Made by a program: the position numbers and the translations under genes. 5,196 bases of DNA from Rubrivivax sp. (GTDB taxonomy: Bacteria > Pseudomonadota > Gammaproteobacteria > Burkholderiales > Burkholderiaceae_C), in the NCBI GenBank assembly GCA_027484885.1, contig JAIXSD010000141.1:1-5196 (forward strand), written 5' to 3'. Below, piece after piece: positions 1 through 5,196 of this stretch. How positions within the stretch are numbered: position 1 is the first letter of the stretch; each line of letters begins with the position of its first letter. Under the pieces are notes generated by a model. It made no database searches, was not told the origin of the DNA, and was given only the letters and a program-made list of their open reading frames with translations.

Positions 1-2225
<2,225 letters not shown>

Positions 2226-2231
2226 CTCAGG

Positions 2232-2235
2232 CTCC
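2232..2235 (-). promoter_or_regulatory. Ribosome-binding site of exbD
   Basis: On the minus strand GGAG lies six bases before the ATG at 2225. It is the best-placed Shine-Dalgarno sequence in the minus-strand gene set and supports this start over the internal Met15. Confidence 0.6.
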
Positions 2236-2261
2236 GACGGCGCGAGGCAGGCGCTGCTTGC

Positions 2262-2918
2262 TCACGGTTGCGCCGGCGCATCGCTGAACATCTCGCGCAG
2301 GTCGTGCGCAAAGCCTTCCAGCTCGGCCTCGCAAGCGCCAAGCAGCTTGCCGAAGACGTTGTAGGCCAGCACGGCCGGGATGGCCACGGCCAGGCCGGCG
2401 GCGGTCATGATCAGCGCCTCGCCCACCGGGCCGGAGACCCGGTCCATGCTCAGATTGCCGCTGGCCGAGATGCTGACCAGGGCGTGGTAGATGCCCCAGA
2501 CGGTGCCGAACAGGCCGACAAAAGGCGCTGTGCTGCCGATCGAGGCCAGCAGCACCTGGCCGAACTGCAGGCGCTGCAGCACGCCGTGCAGCGCGTCGCG
2601 CAGGCGGCGGGTCAGGCGGGAATGGGCGTGGCCGGCGGCGTCCAGGGTGCCGCTGCGGGTGTCGCTGGTGGCTGCGTCCAGCAGGGGCAGGAGCAGGCCT
2701 TCGGCGTCAAAGTTCTGCAGGGCGCCGCGGCCCGAGGCCAAGTCGGCCGCGTCCCAGAAGGCCGGAACCGCGCGGGCCAGGCTGCGGCGGGCGCGCTGCA
2801 GGGTCCAGCTTTTCCAGAGGATCAGCACCCAGGCGCTGACCGACATCAGCAGCATGAGCAAGGCGACGCCGCGCGTGACCGCATCGCCCTGGGCCCAGAA
2901 GCCTTCGAAACTGCTCAT
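2262..2918 (-). CDS. exbB: ExbB/TolQ/MotA-family proton channel protein
   Basis: A 218-residue inner-membrane protein forming the channel scaffold around ExbD. Seen: a first transmembrane helix at about 17-37 ([22 protein letters not shown]), a long cytoplasmic domain at about 38-120, a second helix starting near 122 containing [16 protein letters not shown] (128-143), and a third helix at about 165-189 ([18 protein letters not shown], then LAYNVF). The [14 protein letters not shown] block and the IPAVxxYNVF ending are near-identical to ExbB of gammaproteobacteria. Thr130 and Thr172 appear to correspond to the channel-lining threonines of E. coli ExbB (148 and 181). Length suits the family (about 220-245). 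Its ATG overlaps the dapB stop codon as ATGA; an AAGGGA lies only two bases upstream of the start, too close to be ideal, so translation is probably coupled to dapB. TolQ is the alternative name, but the motif details favour ExbB. Confidence 0.94.
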   Translation of the reverse strand: MSSFEGFWAQGDAVTRGVALLMLLMSVSAWVLILWKSWTLQRARRSLARAVPAFWDAADLASGRGALQNFDAEGLLLPLLDAATSDTRSGTLDAAGHAHSRLTRRLRDALHGVLQRLQFGQVLLASIGSTAPFVGLFGTVWGIYHALVSISASGNLSMDRVSGPVGEALIMTAAGLAVAIPAVLAYNVFGKLLGACEAELEGFAHDLREMFSDAPAQP

Positions 2919-3742
2919 GATCCCTTGAGCCCCAGGACATCGTTCATGTCGTAGAGGCCCGGGCCCTGGCTGGCCAGGAAGCGCGCAGCGCGCAGGCTGC
3001 CCTGGGCAAAAGTGGCGCGGCTGCTGGCTTTGTGGCTGATCTCGATGCGCTCACCAATGCCGGCGAACAGCACAGTGTGGTCGCCAATGATGTCGCCGCC
3101 GCGCACGGTGGCGAAGCCGATGGTCGAGGGGTCGCGCTCGCCCGTCACGCCTTCGCGGCCGTAGACGGCGCAGGTCTTCAGATCGCGGCCCAGGGCATGG
3201 GCCACCGCCTCGCCCAGAGCCAGGGCGGTGCCGCTGGGGGCATCGACCTTGTGGCGGTGGTGGGCTTCGATGATCTCGATGTCATAGCCTTCGCTGAGCG
3301 CGCGTGCGGCGCGGTCCAGCAGGCCCAGCACCACATTGACGCCGACGCTCATATTCGGCGCCATCATCACGCCGACGCGGCTGGCCAAGGCGCCGATCTG
3401 GGCTTTTTGCTGGGCATCGAAGCCGGTGGTGCCCACGACCACCTTGACGCCCAGTTCAGCGCACAGCGCCAGGTGGGCCAGGGTGCCCTCGGGGCGGGTG
3501 AAGTCGATCAGCACGTCGCTGCCCTGCAGCGCGGCGCGCACATCGTCGCGGATCAGCACGCCGCTGGGCTGGCCCAGAAAGGCGCTGGCGTCCTGGCCCA
3601 GCGTGGGGCTGCCCGGGCGGTCGAGCGCGGCGCTGAGCTGGCAATCGGGCGCCTGCAGCACCGCTTCGATCAGCATGCGGCCCATGCGGCCGGAGCTGCC
3701 GGCGATGGCGATGCGCAAGGGTGAGGTCACGCTCGTCGTCAT
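2915..3742 (-). CDS. dapB: 4-hydroxy-tetrahydrodipicolinate reductase
   Basis: Cytoplasmic enzyme of the diaminopimelate-lysine pathway that reduces the product of DapA to tetrahydrodipicolinate with NAD(P)H, feeding both peptidoglycan and lysine synthesis. The 275 residues match the usual length (E. coli 273). Seen: the Rossmann dinucleotide-binding motif AGSSGRMG (14-21); [12 protein letters not shown] (80-91); VVGTTGF (102-108); [10 protein letters not shown] (128-137); and the family signature [19 protein letters not shown] (156-174). In that signature His161 and Lys165 correspond to the E. coli catalytic His159 and Lys163. The C-terminal part retains [10 protein letters not shown] and the conserved [11 protein letters not shown] end. 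All key residues are present. The ATG at 3742 lies two bases after the bamE stop codon, and the gene's stop overlaps the exbB start, so it sits tightly inside the operon. No strong Shine-Dalgarno sequence is visible; the purine-rich end of bamE (GAAAAGAAG) may serve. Confidence 0.98.
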   Translation of the reverse strand: MTTSVTSPLRIAIAGSSGRMGRMLIEAVLQAPDCQLSAALDRPGSPTLGQDASAFLGQPSGVLIRDDVRAALQGSDVLIDFTRPEGTLAHLALCAELGVKVVVGTTGFDAQQKAQIGALASRVGVMMAPNMSVGVNVVLGLLDRAARALSEGYDIEIIEAHHRHKVDAPSGTALALGEAVAHALGRDLKTCAVYGREGVTGERDPSTIGFATVRGGDIIGDHTVLFAGIGERIEISHKASSRATFAQGSLRAARFLASQGPGLYDMNDVLGLKGS

Positions 3743-3744
3743 CT

Positions 3745-4326
3745 TCAGGACTTCTTTTCCAGCGGCGGGTAGGCGCGCACCGGGCCTACGGCCTCGGCGG
3801 CCGGCACGGCGGGCTTGGCCGGAATCGGCAGCGCCTTGCGTTCGGCTTCGCTCAGCTCCAGCTTGGGCGGCTCGCGGCGTTCGGCTTTGGAGCTGATAGC
3901 AGCGACGAACTCGTTTTCGCCCGGCAGGTCATCGGGGGCCTCGATCGACTTCAGCGCGTCGCCGTCGAACCAGGCCACCACCTTGCGCTGCTGGTACAGC
4001 GTGCCCTGGCGCTTGATGGTGAAGACATAGTCCCAGCGCTCGGCATGGAAGGGGTCGGCCAGCAGGGGCGAACCGAGCAGGTCGCGCACCTGGGCGCGCG
4101 GCATGCCGGGCTTGACCCGCGCCACCAGTTCCTTGGTCAGCACATTGCCTTGCACGACCTCGAGCTTGTAGGGCGTGATGCGCTCCAGCATGGTCTGGCC
4201 GTTCGACGAGCTGAGCATGTCCAGGGCCGGCATGCTGGAGCAGGCGCTCAGGGCGCTGGCGCCGGCGACGACCAGCGCCAGAACTGCGGATCGGGCTGGA
4301 ATTGCAAGTGTTTTGGGGCTGCGCAT
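3745..4326 (-). CDS. bamE: Outer membrane protein assembly factor BamE (SmpA/OmlA lipoprotein)
   Basis: Outer-membrane lipoprotein that stabilises the BAM complex inserting beta-barrel proteins. Seen: a basic, hydrophobic signal peptide with the lipobox LSAC (26-29), so lipidation and cleavage are predicted at Cys29; then the SmpA/OmlA domain at about 53-127. That domain contains [16 protein letters not shown] (53-68), [23 protein letters not shown] (71-93, with the conserved G-x-P-x-x-x-DPF pattern) and RWDYVF (97-102). The protein has 193 residues, against about 113 in E. coli. The extra length is a charged, then proline/alanine-rich C-terminal tail (about 131-193) without a domain I recognise; from memory, longer BamE/OmlA proteins occur in betaproteobacteria. 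The ATG at 4326 gives a well-formed signal peptide. It is the first gene of the minus-strand unit and diverges from fur. The older name omlA applies equally. Confidence 0.95.
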   Translation of the reverse strand: MRSPKTLAIPARSAVLALVVAGASALSACSSMPALDMLSSSNGQTMLERITPYKLEVVQGNVLTKELVARVKPGMPRAQVRDLLGSPLLADPFHAERWDYVFTIKRQGTLYQQRKVVAWFDGDALKSIEAPDDLPGENEFVAAISSKAERREPPKLELSEAERKALPIPAKPAVPAAEAVGPVRAYPPLEKKS

Positions 4327-4372
4327 GGCGTGATTCTGTGGGGGCTTGGGCCGGTCGGCGCCCGTAGCTGGC

Positions 4373-4378
4373 TATGAT
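4373..4378 (+). promoter_or_regulatory. Putative -10 element of the fur promoter
   Basis: TATGAT matches five of six positions of the sigma-70 -10 consensus. Transcription would start near 4385, leaving a leader of about 47 bases before the preferred fur start at 4432, or about 17 bases before the alternative ATG at 4402. A TG lies two bases upstream of the hexamer, one base off the position of an extended -10 element. No good -35 is seen. Confidence 0.5.
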
Positions 4379-4384
4379 CGGGCC

Positions 4385-4390
4385 ATTCTA
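4385..4390 (-). promoter_or_regulatory. Putative -10 element of the bamE operon promoter
   Basis: On the minus strand the hexamer TAGAAT matches five of six positions of the -10 consensus and lies about 58 bases before the bamE ATG. It mirrors the plus-strand TATGAT at 4373-4378 about a centre near 4381.5. A start near 4378 would give a leader of about 52 bases. No -35 hexamer is recognisable upstream. Confidence 0.45.
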
Positions 4391-4431
4391 GCGGCAGGCC
4401 CATGGTGGGCCGCGCCGGCCCCAGCAGTGTC

Positions 4432-4860
4432 ATGAACCGCACCGACGAGATCAAGAACAGTGGTCTGAAAGCCACCCTGCCGCGCATCAAGATTCTGGAG
4501 ATTTTCCAGAAGACGGCGCAGCGCCACATGACGGCTGAAGACGTCTACAAAGCCTTGCTGGTGGAAGACGCCGACATCGGCCTCGCCACCGTGTACCGCG
4601 TGCTCACCCAGTTCGAGCAGGCGGGATTGCTTTCGCGCAATCATTTCGAATCCGGCAAGTCGGTGTTCGAACTGAACGAAGGCCATCACCACGACCATCT
4701 GGTCTGTCTGACCTGCGGCCGCGTGGAAGAGTTTTTCGATCCCGAGATCGAGGAGCGCCAGCACGCCATCGCTCGCGAGCGCGGTTTCAAGCTGCAAGAC
4801 CATTCCCTGGCCCTGTACGCGGCCTGCGTGAAGACCGACTGCCCGCATCGCGGCAGCTGA
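4432..4860 (+). CDS. fur: Ferric uptake regulator Fur
   Basis: Cytoplasmic metal-responsive DNA-binding repressor; with Fe(II) bound, Fur dimers shut off iron acquisition genes. From this start it has 142 residues, usual for the family. Seen: the N-terminal winged-helix domain (about 1-82) with [15 protein letters not shown] (11-25), [11 protein letters not shown] (32-42) and the recognition region [18 protein letters not shown] (50-67). The dimerisation domain follows, with the histidine cluster HHHDH (85-89), the CLTC pair (Cys92, Cys95) and a second cysteine pair Cys132/Cys137; these match the metal ligands and CxxC layout of E. coli Fur. His32, Glu80 and His124 are also placed as ligands. 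An in-frame ATG at 4402 would add ten residues, but [15 protein letters not shown] at 4432 matches the usual Fur N-terminus. Neither start has a strong Shine-Dalgarno sequence. It is divergent from bamE and convergent with hprK. Confidence 0.97.
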   Translation: MNRTDEIKNSGLKATLPRIKILEIFQKTAQRHMTAEDVYKALLVEDADIGLATVYRVLTQFEQAGLLSRNHFESGKSVFELNEGHHHDHLVCLTCGRVEEFFDPEIEERQHAIARERGFKLQDHSLALYAACVKTDCPHRGS

Positions 4861-4893
4861 TCGCCAAGGCGACGCGCCCGGCGGCCAACGCGC
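4861..4893. other. Convergent fur-hprK gap; no clear terminator
   Basis: The two stop codons face each other across 33 bases. The only structure is a short inverted repeat, TCGCC-AA-GGCGA, at 4861-4872, right after the fur stop. Its loop of two bases is too tight, leaving about four usable base pairs, and no T-run follows on either strand. A classical intrinsic terminator is therefore not supported; termination may be Rho-dependent or lie inside the opposing gene. Confidence 0.4.
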
Positions 4894-5196
4894 TCAATCG
4901 TCGTTGTGCTGCCCTTGTTCGATCGCCCGCTGGTGGCGTTCGACAAATTCCCGGTAGGTGTCGATGCCGCGCAACTGCAGCACGGTGTTGCGCACGGCCG
5001 CTTCGACCAGCACGGCCAGATTGCGGCCGGCATCCACGGCAATGATGGCCTTGCGCACGGGCATGCCCAGCACGTCTTCATACAGCGGCTCGTAGGGCAG
5101 ACGCTCGAAGTCGCGCTCCATGGTTTCCTTGCGCACCAGGTGCACGATGAGCTTGAGCCGCATCTTGCGGCGCACCGCCGTCTCGCCAAAGATGGC
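4894..5196 (-). CDS. hprK: HPr kinase/phosphorylase, C-terminal 100 residues (5' end outside the window)
   Basis: Bifunctional enzyme that phosphorylates and dephosphorylates a serine of the phosphotransferase carrier protein HPr. The right edge cuts the gene in frame, so only the C-terminus is visible: [21 protein letters not shown] at the start of the fragment, then [45 protein letters not shown]. The RKM-LKLIVHL block and the (P/D)[12 protein letters not shown] block are typical of the HprK C-terminal catalytic domain. The Walker A motif lies upstream, outside the window. The protein ends in an acidic QHNDD tail. In betaproteobacteria HprK commonly belongs to the nitrogen-type phosphotransferase region with ptsN and rpoN; that is family knowledge and not visible here. 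A GTG at 5175 could be mistaken for a start, but the homology continues to the window edge. Confidence 0.93.
   Translation of the reverse strand, partial: AIFGETAVRRKMRLKLIVHLVRKETMERDFERLPYEPLYEDVLGMPVRKAIIAVDAGRNLAVLVEAAVRNTVLQLRGIDTYREFVERHQRAIEQGQHNDD

Larger units (their letters stand above)
4327..4431. promoter_or_regulatory. Divergent bamE-fur intergenic region
   Basis: This 105-bp gap separates the bamE and fur starts. Its core, 4371-4392, is an imperfect 22-bp inverted repeat with outer arms GCTA and TAGC and inner matching AT pairs (14 of 22 positions symmetric). Each arm carries one -10-like hexamer, one per strand. I looked for a Fur box (repeats resembling GATAAT in alternating orientation) and found nothing convincing. 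No clear -35 hexamer is seen on either strand, which is common in GC-rich genomes. The repeat could equally be a regulator's operator or simply two facing -10 elements. Confidence 0.5.

Noticed and set aside
4327..4431. Fur box for autoregulation of fur
   Set aside because: No stretch resembles the repeated GATAAT-type Fur consensus; the only palindrome has a different sequence and is better explained by opposed -10 elements.
4372..4848. Minus-strand open frame of 158 codons opposite fur
   Set aside because: Antisense to fur, whose motifs and metal ligands are unmistakable; the translation shows no family features.
4894..5175. Complete small gene of 93 codons starting at GTG 5175
   Set aside because: The same frame stays open to the window edge with residues (IFGETA) matching HprK, so it is the end of a longer gene.

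Overview
The window is a GC-rich (about two-thirds G+C by eye), densely packed stretch of bacterial chromosome. The protein sequences and gene order (fur diverging from bamE-dapB-exbB-exbD-leuS, with hprK converging on fur) point to a betaproteobacterium, most likely order Burkholderiales. That placement rests on recognised protein similarity and synteny, not on a database search. I see no mobile element, CRISPR array, tRNA, rRNA or sign of horizontal transfer.

Layout. Positions 1-1721 (minus) hold the N-terminal two-thirds of leuS, leucyl-tRNA synthetase, cut by the left edge. Positions 1776-2225 and 2262-2918 (minus) hold an ExbD-type and an ExbB-type proton-channel pair. Positions 2915-3742 (minus) hold dapB for lysine and diaminopimelate synthesis. 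Positions 3745-4326 (minus) hold bamE, an outer-membrane-assembly lipoprotein. A 105-bp intergenic region (4327-4431) holds two opposed -10-like hexamers placed symmetrically in an imperfect palindrome. Positions 4432-4860 (plus) hold fur, the ferric uptake regulator. After 33 bp, the last 100 codons of hprK (HPr kinase/phosphorylase) lie at 4894-5196 (minus), cut by the right edge.

How the genes fit together. bamE, dapB, exbB, exbD and leuS run the same way with gaps of 2, -4, 36 and 54 bp, so they look like one transcription unit read from the bamE side, with a possible internal promoter before leuS. The unit mixes envelope functions (BamE; an ExbB/ExbD motor using proton motive force) with core metabolism (DapB supplies diaminopimelate for peptidoglycan and lysine; LeuS charges tRNA-Leu). 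Fur, the iron regulator, is transcribed divergently. ExbB/ExbD often energise TonB-dependent iron uptake, so the neighbourhood may be functionally linked, but I see no convincing Fur box and no tonB here.

This is largely ordinary conserved housekeeping DNA. I did not find a new system. The points most worth checking are the symmetric fur/bamE promoter region, the tonB-less ExbB/ExbD pair embedded with dapB and leuS, and the fur start codon.
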